Under the pieces are notes generated by a model. That model had not been told where the DNA came from and made no database searches. It saw only the letters and a list, made by a program, of their open reading frames with translations. Position numbers and translations under genes: made by a program. Positions 28,788-37,818 of a stretch of 64,000 nucleotides of DNA are shown piece by piece; position 1 is the stretch's first letter; each line of letters begins with the position of its first letter. Location of the stretch: assembly GCF_002407605.1 (NCBI RefSeq), contig NZ_NXGV01000001.1:928895-992894 (forward strand). Reading direction: 5' to 3'. This DNA comes from Marinobacter sp. ANT_B65. GTDB taxonomy: Bacteria; Pseudomonadota; Gammaproteobacteria; Pseudomonadales; Oleiphilaceae.

Positions 28788-30785
28788 TTAAACAGTCATT
28801 GGGGGCATGGGGCAGTCCATCTGGTCTGCCACCAGCCGCATCAGTTCGTATTCCCGCGCATCAATAACCCCATCATAGGTAATGCAATGCCCGCAGGCGT
28901 CTATAACTGCGGGTTTCAGCAGGGGTGAGAGCCCGTTCAGTACCTTCAGTGTTTCCTGCAACTGCCGCATGGTTACTTTGGCCAGCATTGGGGTGTCGGT
29001 ACTTCCATTGTTTGTGAAGCCAGCCATGGCTTCGTGGTAGAGGATTTCCGCCTGTTGGCTGTCGCTTGAACCAGCCCTGGCCATCAGGCTCAGGAGGCTC
29101 TGTAATGCCGGTATCGCGGGTTTATAGCTTTTATGGCGTACAGGTATTGCTCTGTCTGCGTCTACGCCCAGGTGTCGGGAGAGAAAGCTGGTAAGAGCCA
29201 GTTCAAATAGTGTAATCCGGTTATCCGCATCGACCAGTTTTCTTACATTCCGAATCAATTCAGCGCGCTCTTCCGGGTCCAGTTTCCGCAGGGCCGGCAT
29301 TGCAAGTTCGAGTGCCGGGAAACGCACAGCCTCTCCCAGGCTTTGAAGTGCAGGAATGAGTTTCGCAAGAAGGTCCGGCTGGGCACCAAACAGCGGGTGG
29401 TCGGGAAGCAGGCTCAGGCACTCTGCCTGCTGATGCTCGTCCAGGTCGTAGATGAGCAGGGCATAACAGAGCTGGATCCCTCCGGCCCGGGTGTATAACA
29501 AGCTGCGGAAGGTTGATGGCAGACGTCGCAGAAGGTGAACAGCAAAATCTTCGCCTTCCGGGCTGACCGTGCCCACTCTTTCCGAGAGCTTTTGTGCTCC
29601 TGCTGACGCGGGCCCGGGAGTAGAAGCTATCGGTTTGGTTGATGAGGCCCGTCGACCGGGGACGTAAGTGTCTGCAGTTGCACCGGCAAAGCTGGAGGTG
29701 CCGGAAGGGCGGCCTCCGGTGGTTGCCGCGCGCAGGTCTGCTCCGGGTTCGGTATCTCTCAACCGGCTTTTCAGGCGCGCCAGAAGCCCGGGCTGAATGG
29801 CGTTTATGCGTTGTTCAATCGGTGGGTGGGAGGCAAGTAAAGACGTGAACTTCATCCGGGTGGCTTCCCCGAAGCACATGTGGTTCATGTCGCTGGCGTG
29901 GCCTGTGGTATCCAGGTAGCTGCTTCTGAGCCCGATTTTGAAAAGTGCGCCGCCAATCCCATCCGGGTTGCGTGTGAACTGTACTGACGATGCATCGGCG
30001 AGGGTTTCCCTCTGGCGTGACACGGCAGCCTGAATCAAGCGTCCGAAAAATACACCTACATAACCAATTACAAATAGCGCTACACCGAGAACTCCCATGG
30101 CCGCCTGGGAGCGACCGTCCCGATTTCGGGCCGCGGCCCGCCCGCCGCTGTAGAAGGATGCACGAAGCAGAAAATCACCGATCTGGCCGATCATCAGGAT
30201 ACCGGAAAGCAAGGCAATGAGGCGCACGTTCAGACGCATGTCGCCGTTGAAAATGTGACTGAATTCGTGACCCACAACGCCCTGAAGTTCATCCCGGGTT
30301 AACTGGGTGATAGCCCCATGGGTGACTACCATCACGGCAGATCCGGGCGAGTATCCGGCTACAAATGCGTTGATGCCGGTTTCGTTGTCCATCAGGTAGA
30401 GTTCCGGCACGGGTACGCCGCTGGCAATGGCCATTTCCTCTACAATATTGCGTAGTTTACGTTCATCGTTGTCGCGGGTGTCCGGGTCAACAGGCCTGGC
30501 GCCAACCATTTTCGCCACACGGCTGCCACCCCCCGCCAGGTCCGCCCAGCGTAGAAGTGAGCCCATAAAAATGAGTGCTACCACAGCCGAAGCAGTGATC
30601 AGGCCGTGAGTGGACAGTAGCCAGTAGTGGAAAGGTTGATCAGAGGTTTCGCTACGGGTGACAAAATAGCCCACGAGGCACACAGCCAGTGTAATCAGCA
30701 GTACAGCTGTGAGAAACAGAAATACCAGCAGGCTGGTGTTGCGCCGGGCATTGGCCTGGCGCTGGAAAAATCCGGGATGAGCCAT
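28788..30785 (-). CDS. M48 family membrane metalloprotease
   Basis: A 665-residue protein. N-terminal helices (about 19-42 and 60-78) anchor it; the catalytic domain has the zinc motif HEFSH (His173, Glu174, His177) and a third membrane region near 215-245. The C-terminal half (about 350-665) is a long cytosolic extension not found in HtpX. It forms an operon with a LemA gene 11 bp upstream, a pairing widespread in bacteria. The partner context suggests membrane protein quality control, but substrates are unknown. Confidence 0.87.
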   Translation of the reverse strand: MAHPGFFQRQANARRNTSLLVFLFLTAVLLITLAVCLVGYFVTRSETSDQPFHYWLLSTHGLITASAVVALIFMGSLLRWADLAGGGSRVAKMVGARPVDPDTRDNDERKLRNIVEEMAIASGVPVPELYLMDNETGINAFVAGYSPGSAVMVVTHGAITQLTRDELQGVVGHEFSHIFNGDMRLNVRLIALLSGILMIGQIGDFLLRASFYSGGRAAARNRDGRSQAAMGVLGVALFVIGYVGVFFGRLIQAAVSRQRETLADASSVQFTRNPDGIGGALFKIGLRSSYLDTTGHASDMNHMCFGEATRMKFTSLLASHPPIEQRINAIQPGLLARLKSRLRDTEPGADLRAATTGGRPSGTSSFAGATADTYVPGRRASSTKPIASTPGPASAGAQKLSERVGTVSPEGEDFAVHLLRRLPSTFRSLLYTRAGGIQLCYALLIYDLDEHQQAECLSLLPDHPLFGAQPDLLAKLIPALQSLGEAVRFPALELAMPALRKLDPEERAELIRNVRKLVDADNRITLFELALTSFLSRHLGVDADRAIPVRHKSYKPAIPALQSLLSLMARAGSSDSQQAEILYHEAMAGFTNNGSTDTPMLAKVTMRQLQETLKVLNGLSPLLKPAVIDACGHCITYDGVIDAREYELMRLVADQMDCPMPPMTV

Positions 30786-30796
30786 GACTCAGGGTC

Positions 30797-31384
30797 TCAG
30801 AAGGCCACTTTGGGTGCCTGGCGGGCTTCTGGTGATTCAAGTTCCAGTTGAGAGCTTTCTTTGAACGAGAACATTCCGGCCAGAATATTATTGGGGAACT
30901 GTTCGCGAAAGGTGTTGTAGCTCATTACGCTGTCGTTGTATGCCTGGCGCGCAAAGGACACCCGGTTTTCTGTGCTTGAAAGTTCTTCCATCAATTGCTG
31001 GATGGTTTCATTCGCTTTCAGCTCCGGGTAATTTTCGGCTACCGCATAAAAGTTGGCGAGAGCTTTGGTGAGCAGGTTTTCGGCACCACCAAGGCGTTGG
31101 ATTTTGGTACCGTCTCCAGGATCTTTGGCTGCATCTTTCTGGGCACTGACGGCGTTATTTCTTGCTTCCATCACCTGGGTCAGTGTTGATTTTTCGTGAT
31201 CAAGATAGGCTTTTGCTGATTCGACCAGATTGGGGATAAGGTCGTGCCTGCGCTGGAGTTGTACATCAATCTGAGCAAAGCCGTTTTTGAACTGATTGCG
31301 CAGAGAAACCAGACGATTATAGATAAAAACCAGATAGATTGCCGCGACAGCAATAACGATCAGGCCAATAATAGTAGTTCCCAT
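30797..31384 (-). CDS. lemA: LemA family protein
   Basis: A 195-residue protein with one N-terminal membrane helix (about 4-24) followed by coiled helices. The segments RRHDLIPNLVESAKAY and the later YNTFREQFPNNILAGMFSF are the LemA signatures. Function is not well known. It precedes the M48 protease in one operon. GAGGA ribosome site before the ATG. This is the membrane protein LemA, not the GacS sensor kinase that once bore that name. Confidence 0.93.
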   Translation of the reverse strand: MGTTIIGLIVIAVAAIYLVFIYNRLVSLRNQFKNGFAQIDVQLQRRHDLIPNLVESAKAYLDHEKSTLTQVMEARNNAVSAQKDAAKDPGDGTKIQRLGGAENLLTKALANFYAVAENYPELKANETIQQLMEELSSTENRVSFARQAYNDSVMSYNTFREQFPNNILAGMFSFKESSQLELESPEARQAPKVAF

Positions 31385-31407
31385 GGCAAATCCTCTGAAG
31401 TAATGGG

Positions 31408-33468
31408 TCAGGTGTTATTTTCGATAAGCTTTTGGTGGAAATCCTGCACAAACGTCTCAAAATCTGCAGGGCGCAGAGGCTTGCTGAAGAAGTATCCCTG
31501 TGCCAGTTTGCAGCCGCGCTGGCTCAGATAGAATTCCTGCTCCGCTGTTTCCACACCTTCCGCAACGACCGTCAGGTTGAGGCTTCTGCCCAGATCGATA
31601 ATGGTGTTGGCGATGCGTGTGTCTTCTTCATTTACCAGCAGGTCCCGGATGAACTGCTTGTCAATTTTCAGATGTTTAACCGGCATTTTCTTGAGGTAGG
31701 TCAGGGAGGAATAGCCGGTGCCAAAATCGTCCACAGCAATACTGATACCTGCGCGGTTCAGAATATCCAGCTTGGCGACGGCATCTGAAAGGTTTGTCAT
31801 GAAGCTGGTCTCAGTAACTTCCAGTTCCAGGCGGCCTGCAGGAATGTCGTGGCGCTTCAGGGTGCTCAGAATGTCTTCAACAATGCGTTCCTGGTGTAAC
31901 TGCACTGCCGAGAGGTTTACTGCGATGCGTATGGGAAGCCCTTTGCCTGCCCACACCCTCGCTTGCTGGCAAGCCTGCTCCAGCACCCATTGTCCAATTT
32001 CTACAATGGAGCCATTGCTTTCCGCGAACGGAATAAAATAATCCGGTGGCACCAGCCCCCGCACAGGGTGGTCCCAGCGAAGCAGAGCTTCTGCGCCAAT
32101 GACCCGTTTTGTTTCAAGATCTACCTGAGGCTGGTACACCACATAGAACTGATCAAGGGCCAGAGCCTGGGAAAGGTCCTTCTCAAGTTGTTTACGATCC
32201 CGGATTTCCTGGTCGATACTGGCCACGTAAAACTGAAAGTGATCCCGGCCTTTCTGCTTGGCCAGCATCATGGTTTGCTCTGCACTCTGAAGCAGCCGGT
32301 CGGGCTGGATGGCGTCAGATGGGTACAGCGCTATACCCAGTGTTGCGGTCATGGAAATGGTCTGGCCTTCAATTCCTGTGCTCTCACTGATGCTGGCCAG
32401 AATGGCTTCTGCCGTATCTGCCGCCTGAAAGCCATCTTTAAGCCCTTTTTCTACCACAACAAACTGGTCGCCCCCGAGGCGGGCCAGGGTGAAGCGGCCA
32501 CCCACCAGACATCCGATAAGCCGGTCTGCAACGGTTTGCAGGGCTACGTCCCCGGTACGGAAACCGCATTGATCGTTGATGGATTTGAAGTCGTCTATGC
32601 CGCAAACGATCACGGACAGAAGAGTCTGGTTGCGTCTCGACTCTTCGATATCATGCTCTAATAGCTCCATGAAGCTGTCCCGGCTCAGTAGTCCGGTCAG
32701 CTGGTCGTAGCGGGCGAGGCGGCTTACCCGGTCTTCTGCATCACGATGGCGTTTCTGGCTTTCCCCAATGGCTATGAGCAAGGTGTTTGTTGCGCTCACC
32801 CAAAGCCCGAGTTCATCTTTCTCATGGCCTGCCGGTGTTTCCACCAGGCGGTCATCCGGATGTGCCGGGTCTACCTGTTTAACAGAATGGACGATGCGCA
32901 ACAGCGGGCGGGTCAGCAGCATGTATACAACGAAGAACAGCACCATTCCGAGAATGACTGCTGTGGCAATTACCGAGATGAAGGTAATGATGGCGCGGCC
33001 CAGCCACATGTGAGCGGCTGGAACCGTGTCGTAGTGGACAATGAAATAGCCGTATACAGTCTCGGGATCGCCCTGACGCGTCAGCTCTATATTGAATTGG
33101 CGTTCGGCACCGAAAATCCAGTTGGTCAGTGGCCGGAATGTGCTTTCAGCCAGAGGTCGCTCGCGAGTACTCAGGGGCTCCCCGTTTGTGTGGAGGATCT
33201 GGGCCAGATGCACGGACTCTTTTGCAAACAGGCCGTCGACCACTTGCGCGGCCAGGTCTTCGTCGATGCTGAAGACGGCCTGGGTTGCAGCATCTCTAAC
33301 CATTGCCATTGTCTGGTTGGCCTGGTTATTGAGATCGGCTGACACGCGACGGGCATCCAGCACTATCTGTATGGTGCTGACGATTACGCTGCTGATCAGT
33401 GCAACTGTAAGTATCCACCAGAGGATGCGGTAGCCAAGGCGGTTTTCAACCTTAAAGGATGTTTGCAT
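31408..33468 (-). CDS. Membrane GGDEF-EAL c-di-GMP signalling protein
   Basis: A 686-residue protein: membrane helix at about 14-36, periplasmic sensor (about 40-155), second helix about 158-187, HAMP linker (about 187-240), GGDEF domain with the variant loop GGDQF at 332-336 and no clear I-site, and an EAL domain (about 430-680) with EALLRW at 460-465 and the DDFGTGYSS loop. The intact EAL domain suggests it hydrolyses c-di-GMP; cyclase activity from GGDQF is uncertain. It starts upstream of lemA with only 23 bp between, so possible co-transcription. Confidence 0.92.
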   Translation of the reverse strand: MQTSFKVENRLGYRILWWILTVALISSVIVSTIQIVLDARRVSADLNNQANQTMAMVRDAATQAVFSIDEDLAAQVVDGLFAKESVHLAQILHTNGEPLSTRERPLAESTFRPLTNWIFGAERQFNIELTRQGDPETVYGYFIVHYDTVPAAHMWLGRAIITFISVIATAVILGMVLFFVVYMLLTRPLLRIVHSVKQVDPAHPDDRLVETPAGHEKDELGLWVSATNTLLIAIGESQKRHRDAEDRVSRLARYDQLTGLLSRDSFMELLEHDIEESRRNQTLLSVIVCGIDDFKSINDQCGFRTGDVALQTVADRLIGCLVGGRFTLARLGGDQFVVVEKGLKDGFQAADTAEAILASISESTGIEGQTISMTATLGIALYPSDAIQPDRLLQSAEQTMMLAKQKGRDHFQFYVASIDQEIRDRKQLEKDLSQALALDQFYVVYQPQVDLETKRVIGAEALLRWDHPVRGLVPPDYFIPFAESNGSIVEIGQWVLEQACQQARVWAGKGLPIRIAVNLSAVQLHQERIVEDILSTLKRHDIPAGRLELEVTETSFMTNLSDAVAKLDILNRAGISIAVDDFGTGYSSLTYLKKMPVKHLKIDKQFIRDLLVNEEDTRIANTIIDLGRSLNLTVVAEGVETAEQEFYLSQRGCKLAQGYFFSKPLRPADFETFVQDFHQKLIENNT

Positions 33469-33659
33469 TCAGATCCGTCTTTAGCCTGTTTGCCAGGCGC
33501 CCATTTTTTGTAATCCTTAAGCGTCTGCGACACATAACATATTGCTGACAGTACGGATTATGGCTCAGGTTAAACAACACTGCATATAGTATCGGTGATT
33601 ATTCCAAATAGTTGAGATTTCCGGCGTTTCAATTTGTAAGTGTCGCCGGTTGTCACATG

Positions 33660-33691
33660 CAAAACGCCCGCATATAGCGGGCGTTTTGCGG
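33660..33691. terminator. Rho-independent terminator near sodB
   Basis: AAAACGCCCGC pairs with GCGGGCGTTTT around a short loop, giving A- and T-runs on either side. It ends the minus-strand sodB gene. The stretch 33469-33659 beside it, upstream of the GGDEF-EAL gene, shows nothing else. Confidence 0.88.
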
Positions 33692-33721
33692 TCAGCCGTC
33701 ACCGGCCGGATTTGGATCTGA

Positions 33722-34300
33722 TCAGGCCAGGTTTTCGTTTACGAAATCCCAGTTGACCAGCTTCCAGAAAGCTTCGAGGTAGTTCGGGCGGGAGTTGCGG
33801 TAGTCGATGTAGTAGGCGTGTTCCCACACATCAACAGTCAGCACTGGCTTGTCTGCACCGGTCAGCGGAGTTTCCGCATTGCTGGTGTTGACAATGGCAA
33901 CGCTGCCATCGGCTTTCTTGACGAGCCAGGTCCAGCCGGAACCGAAGTTATTGGCGGCTTTGTCGCTGAATTCTTTCTTGAACTCTTCAACTGAACCAAA
34001 GGCTTTCTCAATGGCTTCCTTGGCCGCACCAGTGGGCTCGCCACCGCCGTTCGGGCTCAGGCAGTGCCAGTAAAAAGTATGGTTCCATACCTGGGCTGCG
34101 TTGTTGAATACCGGGCCGCTGGCGCTTTTGATGATTTCTTCAAGCGACTTGTTGGCGTTGTCAGTACCTTCAACCAGGCCGTTAAGCTTGGTTACGTAGG
34201 TGTTGTGGTGCTTGCCGTAATGGTATTCGAGGGTTTCAGCAGAGATATGCGGTTCGAGTGCGTTCTTTTCGTAAGGTAGTGCCGGAAGTTCAAATGCCAT
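33722..34300 (-). CDS. sodB: Iron superoxide dismutase
   Basis: A 192-residue enzyme with the metal ligands His27, His74, Asp157 and His161 (DVWEHAYYIDY) and Gln70 in the second coordination shell, the position typical of iron rather than manganese enzymes. It removes superoxide in the cytoplasm. The ATG at 34300 is preferred: GGGAGA lies upstream and the family N-terminus is MAFELPALPY. Single gene with its own terminator. Confidence 0.97.
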   Translation of the reverse strand: MAFELPALPYEKNALEPHISAETLEYHYGKHHNTYVTKLNGLVEGTDNANKSLEEIIKSASGPVFNNAAQVWNHTFYWHCLSPNGGGEPTGAAKEAIEKAFGSVEEFKKEFSDKAANNFGSGWTWLVKKADGSVAIVNTSNAETPLTGADKPVLTVDVWEHAYYIDYRNSRPNYLEAFWKLVNWDFVNENLA

Positions 34301-34390
34301 GAGGTCGTTCTCCCTGGTTCTCTCAATTATGGTTAATGTCACGGCTCTAATATAGGGCCGATTTGAGCGATATCAACCCCGTAAGGCAAT

Positions 34391-35509
34391 TCAGCTCTTA
34401 GGGGTCAGTGTGCTGTTGAACTCGGGACTGCCAGGCAGAAACTGCACGCAGTTCCTGACCCGCCAGACCATTTCTTCGTAGCTGTCAGCTAAAACGTTGA
34501 CGTGGCCGAGTTTTCGGCCGGGCCGCTCGGCTTTGCTATAAAGATGAACGTGAGCGTAGGGCAGTTCCAGCAGTCGCTCTATATCCCCGTGTTCACCGAT
34601 AATGTTGATCATGCAGCTGAGGCCGCGTGGTGCGACATTGCCCAGTGCATGGCCGCTGACGGCTCTGATATGGTTCTCGAACTGGCTGGTCATCGCACCT
34701 TCGATGGTCCAGTGGCCGGAGTTGTGAACTCGCGGTGCCATTTCGTTTGCTACCAGGCCTGTGGGCGTATCAAACAGCTCCAGCGTCAGCACTCCAACGT
34801 AGTCCAGTTCGTTGAGCAGGGCTTTGATATAACGCTCTGCATCTTCCTGAACGTGCTTTTCCAGTCTGGGTGCCGGAGCGATCGCGTAGCGCAGTATGCC
34901 CTCGTGATGCACGTTCTCGGAGATGGGGTAGAAGGCCAGTTGGCCATCTTCAGCCCGTACTGCAATAATCGATACTTCGCGCTTGAATTCGACAAATTTT
35001 TCTACCATCAGCCGTGAATGGCCGATGGATTCCCAGGCGGCTTCCGCGTCTTCCGGGCTTTTCAGTACGGCCTGACCCTTGCCGTCGTAGCCTTCGGTAT
35101 TGGATTTGGCAACTACCGGGCAGCCCAGGCTTTCTGCCGCGGCTCTGAGGGATTCGGCACTGTCGGCAATTTTCCATTGTGGTGTAGGGATGCCCAGCTC
35201 ACCGAACAGTGTTTTTTCGGCTTCACGGTTCTGGCAGACCTGCAGGGCGCGGGGGCAGGGGTGAACCGGTTTTTCTTTTGCGAGTTTTTCTGCAACTTCC
35301 ACTGGCAGGTGTTCGAACTCGTAGGTGACCCGATCTACCCGGGACAGAAAGTCGTCCAGGTATTTGCCTTCACGATCAATAATAACTTCACCCAACCCCG
35401 CGCTGGGGCTGCCTGACATGTCATAGAAAACAAAGGTTTTGGCCAGCGGATATCCGGCGAGGGCAAGCATTCTTCCCAGTTGGCCAGCGCCTAGTACGCC
35501 AATTCTCAT
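34391..35509 (-). CDS. purK: N5-carboxyaminoimidazole ribonucleotide synthetase
   Basis: A 372-residue ATP-grasp enzyme starting MRIGVLGAGQLGRMLALAG, with VAKSNTEGYDGKGQ and NEMAPRVHNSGHWT. It carboxylates aminoimidazole ribonucleotide using ATP and bicarbonate in purine synthesis. A longer open frame upstream is spurious; GGAGAACACAA directly precedes the ATG at 35509. It works with PurE, encoded 174 bp upstream on the same strand with a hairpin element in between. Confidence 0.96.
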   Translation of the reverse strand: MRIGVLGAGQLGRMLALAGYPLAKTFVFYDMSGSPSAGLGEVIIDREGKYLDDFLSRVDRVTYEFEHLPVEVAEKLAKEKPVHPCPRALQVCQNREAEKTLFGELGIPTPQWKIADSAESLRAAAESLGCPVVAKSNTEGYDGKGQAVLKSPEDAEAAWESIGHSRLMVEKFVEFKREVSIIAVRAEDGQLAFYPISENVHHEGILRYAIAPAPRLEKHVQEDAERYIKALLNELDYVGVLTLELFDTPTGLVANEMAPRVHNSGHWTIEGAMTSQFENHIRAVSGHALGNVAPRGLSCMINIIGEHGDIERLLELPYAHVHLYSKAERPGRKLGHVNVLADSYEEMVWRVRNCVQFLPGSPEFNSTLTPKS

Positions 35510-35553
35510 TTGTGTTCTCCTGCCGAAGTCGGGCACTTTGCTTTGGGTGGTAA

Positions 35554-35662
35554 GCGAGGGTGGGGCGAGGCTTTTCAAAACACGCTGTGAATACGTCCGT
35601 ATACGCTTGGCTCCGCCATCCATGGCTCCGCACAGTTTTGGAAAGCCTCGCCCCGCCCTCGC
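35554..35662. repeat. 109-bp inverted-repeat element between purK and purE
   Basis: Arms of about 28 bp (GCGAGGGTGGGGCGAGGC at 35554 on; its complement GCCTCGCCCCGCCCTCGC at 35645-35662, with TTTTCAAAAC and GTTTTGGAAA parts) enclose a 50-bp core with its own symmetric parts (GTATACG region, CCATCCATGG). It is non-coding. The shape is that of a REP- or MITE-like element. I believe similar sequences are frequent between genes in Marinobacter, but I could not check this. Confidence 0.75.
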
Positions 35663-35683
35663 AATCTTAACTGGGCAGTGGGT

Positions 35684-36175
35684 TCACTGCTCTTTCGGAT
35701 CCGGGTTGTCCAGAATCGTTTGGGTCTGCGTTGCCCTGAATTCATCAACGGCTTTGCGAACACTTTCATCAGAAGTGCCGATTATCTGTGCTGCGAGGAG
35801 GCCTGCGTTGGTGGCGCCAGCATTGCCGATCGCCAGTGTGCCTACAGCTATGCCTCCTGGCATTTGTACGATGGACAGCAGCGAATCTAGGCCGCTGAGT
35901 GCTTTTGATTGCACAGGAACGCCCAGTACCGGCAAGGAGGTCTGGGATGCGACCATGCCGGGTAGATGGGCGGCGCCACCAGCGCCTGCGATTATGACTT
36001 TCAGACCGCGGTCGGAGGCAGTTTTCGCATAGTCGAAAAGCAGATCCGGCGTGCGGTGGGCCGAGACAACTCTGGTTTCATAGGCGACGCCGAGTTTGTC
36101 CAGCATATTGGCGGCGTTTTCCATGGTGGGCCAGTCGGATTTGGAGCCCATGATAAGACCTACTAGCGGCTGCAT
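35684..36175 (-). CDS. purE: N5-carboxyaminoimidazole ribonucleotide mutase
   Basis: A 163-residue enzyme with the PurE signatures [21 protein letters not shown], and [12 protein letters not shown]. It moves the carboxyl group to give carboxyaminoimidazole ribonucleotide. The ATG at 36175 is chosen because the conserved region starts there; a longer open frame upstream adds unrelated residues. Operon with purK is likely despite the inserted hairpin element. Confidence 0.96.
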   Translation of the reverse strand: MQPLVGLIMGSKSDWPTMENAANMLDKLGVAYETRVVSAHRTPDLLFDYAKTASDRGLKVIIAGAGGAAHLPGMVASQTSLPVLGVPVQSKALSGLDSLLSIVQMPGGIAVGTLAIGNAGATNAGLLAAQIIGTSDESVRKAVDEFRATQTQTILDNPDPKEQ

Positions 36176-36376
36176 ACGCAACTGTCCCGTGATAATTGGA
36201 AAGCGGCACATTGTATGTTTTGGCTATCTACCATGCAAGGAAGGTGTTGCAGTGCTTCGCACGGCTTCATATGCCCTCGTAGAGTCAGTACCTTGAGGCT
36301 TCGTCATTTCAACCGGTGAACAACTGCATGTATTATCGATAACAGTAAATCAAACCGCCCATATCCAGGAGTTGTA

Positions 36377-37342
36377 ATGGAACCCATCCGTCCTGATGAC
36401 GATGAACTGAGAGCCGAGCGGCCTTTTGGTGTGTCAGAGCAAAATACATCCGTGCAGAAGAAAACCAGGGCGTCAGCCGAGGGTGCAGGTGGTAGTTCCA
36501 GGCCACCGAAACCGCCCAGTGGTGATAACGAAGGAGGCGGCAGCAGGTCGAGCCTTGTAGTTCTCTGGCTGGTTGTTGTGATTGTGGCTGTGGCTTCTGT
36601 CGCTGGCTGGTACTCGCAGAATCAGCAGATTCAGATGCTTGAAGGTCAGCTGGAAGAAGCGGATTACTGGGCGCGGCAGAGTAAGCTTGCGTTGGCCCGG
36701 TTTGAAGGAGACCTTACGGAAACGGGGGAAAATCTGCAGGAGCATGGTGCATCACTGGCAGAGCAGTTGGCATCCCAGAAGAAACAGATTGACGAGGCCG
36801 GTAGCGAGATCCGTAAATTGTGGGTTGTCGCAAACGAGCGGAACAAAAAGCGTCTGGATGATCAGCAGGAGCGAATTGCTGCCGCAGAAGCTACGCTTGC
36901 ACAAAGCAGTAAGGCACTCGCGGATGTGAGTTCCACGGTTGAGCAGGTCCGGACCTCGCTGAGTGCCGATCTTGCAGCCCTGACGAGGCAGACGGAGACT
37001 TCAATTGCGGCCCTGGAAGATTCTGGCCGACAGACAGCAGAGCAGCTGACATCAGTCAGCAAACAAGTGGCGGATGTCGATCAGGTTGTTGAACGACGGG
37101 TACGCCGTTTTGAGCAGGAACAATCGCTTGGTATCAGTGGAATCGAAGGACGGTTGTCTGCTATTGAACAAAAACTTGCCGGTCTGGCCGGCAATGATGG
37201 CGAGCGGGCACTCAGAAATGAGTTGGCTGAGGTGAAAAAGAATATTCAGGCGATTGACTCTTCCCGGGCTCAATTCACCTCGCGCCTCGTGCGCTTGTCG
37301 GAGGAGGTTAATCAGTTACGTAATGAGACTATTGGCCAGTAG
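36377..37342 (+). CDS. Coiled-coil inner-membrane protein, function unknown
   Basis: A 321-residue bitopic protein: an acidic, glycine- and serine-rich cytosolic tail (1-57), one membrane helix at about 59-78 (SLVVLWLVVVIVAVASVAGW), then a long periplasmic region dominated by heptad coiled coils (about 80-320, rich in Gln, Glu, Ala, Leu). It has no enzyme motif. Similar proteins occur in pseudomonads near tRNA genes without assigned function. An AGGAG ribosome site precedes the ATG. It is divergent from purE and upstream of a tRNA cluster with its own promoter. Confidence 0.8.
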   Translation: MEPIRPDDDELRAERPFGVSEQNTSVQKKTRASAEGAGGSSRPPKPPSGDNEGGGSRSSLVVLWLVVVIVAVASVAGWYSQNQQIQMLEGQLEEADYWARQSKLALARFEGDLTETGENLQEHGASLAEQLASQKKQIDEAGSEIRKLWVVANERNKKRLDDQQERIAAAEATLAQSSKALADVSSTVEQVRTSLSADLAALTRQTETSIAALEDSGRQTAEQLTSVSKQVADVDQVVERRVRRFEQEQSLGISGIEGRLSAIEQKLAGLAGNDGERALRNELAEVKKNIQAIDSSRAQFTSRLVRLSEEVNQLRNETIGQ

Positions 37343-37354
37343 GTTGAAAAAAAT

Positions 37355-37382
37355 TTGACACCGCCGGACAAATGCTTAAAAT
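37355..37382 (+). promoter_or_regulatory. Sigma-70 promoter of the tRNA-Val/Asp/Val cluster
   Basis: TTGACA (37355-37360), 16 bases, TAAAAT (37377-37382), then a GC-rich GCGCC discriminator, typical of stringently controlled stable-RNA promoters. Confidence 0.85.
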
Positions 37383-37467
37383 GCGCCTCTCACTTGATCG
37401 AGACAACGAAGTTTGTTCGCAGATCTCAGCGGCTTGATCAGGTGAAAGCCTTTGAAAGGTTTGAAGT

Positions 37468-37543
37468 GGGTGGTTAGCTCAGCTGGGAGAGCATCGCCCT
37501 TACAAGGCGAGGGTCACTGGTTCGATCCCAGTACCACCCACCA
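37468..37543 (+). tRNA. tRNA-Val (anticodon TAC), copy 1
   Basis: 76 bases including encoded CCA. Acceptor arms GGGTGGT and ACCACCC pair; anticodon loop CTTACAA gives TAC; T-arm GGTTCGATCC. Identical in sequence to copy 2 at 37700. Confidence 0.97.
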
Positions 37544-37612
37544 CTTTCTTTCAAGGCAGACATCGGGCACTTGAGTTCGATGTGCGATTCAGGTTTAATG
37601 CCGAATCGATGT

Positions 37613-37689
37613 GGAGCGGTAGTTCAGTTGGTTAGAATACCGGCCTGTCACGCCGGGGGTCGCGGGTTCGAGTCCCGTCCGCTCCGCCA
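37613..37689 (+). tRNA. tRNA-Asp (anticodon GTC)
   Basis: 77 bases including CCA. Acceptor arms GGAGCGG and CCGCTCC pair; anticodon GTC in CTGTCAC; T-arm GGGTTCGAGTCCC. Confidence 0.97.
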
Positions 37690-37699
37690 CTTTATTCCC

Positions 37700-37775
37700 G
37701 GGTGGTTAGCTCAGCTGGGAGAGCATCGCCCTTACAAGGCGAGGGTCACTGGTTCGATCCCAGTACCACCCACCA
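37700..37775 (+). tRNA. tRNA-Val (anticodon TAC), copy 2
   Basis: 76 bases including CCA, identical to the first tRNA-Val copy and 10 bp after tRNA-Asp. The three tRNAs are close enough to be one transcript ended by the terminator at 37786. Confidence 0.97.
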
Positions 37776-37785
37776 GATTCCAGAA

Positions 37786-37818
37786 AAGGGCAGGTCCATT
37801 GGACCTGCCCTTTTTTTT
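37786..37818. terminator. Rho-independent terminator, bidirectional
   Basis: AAGGGCAGGTCC, loop ATT, GGACCTGCCC, then eight T. It ends the tRNA transcript; on the minus strand the same stem followed by TTTT can end the FabG-like gene, whose stop codon overlaps it. Confidence 0.93.
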
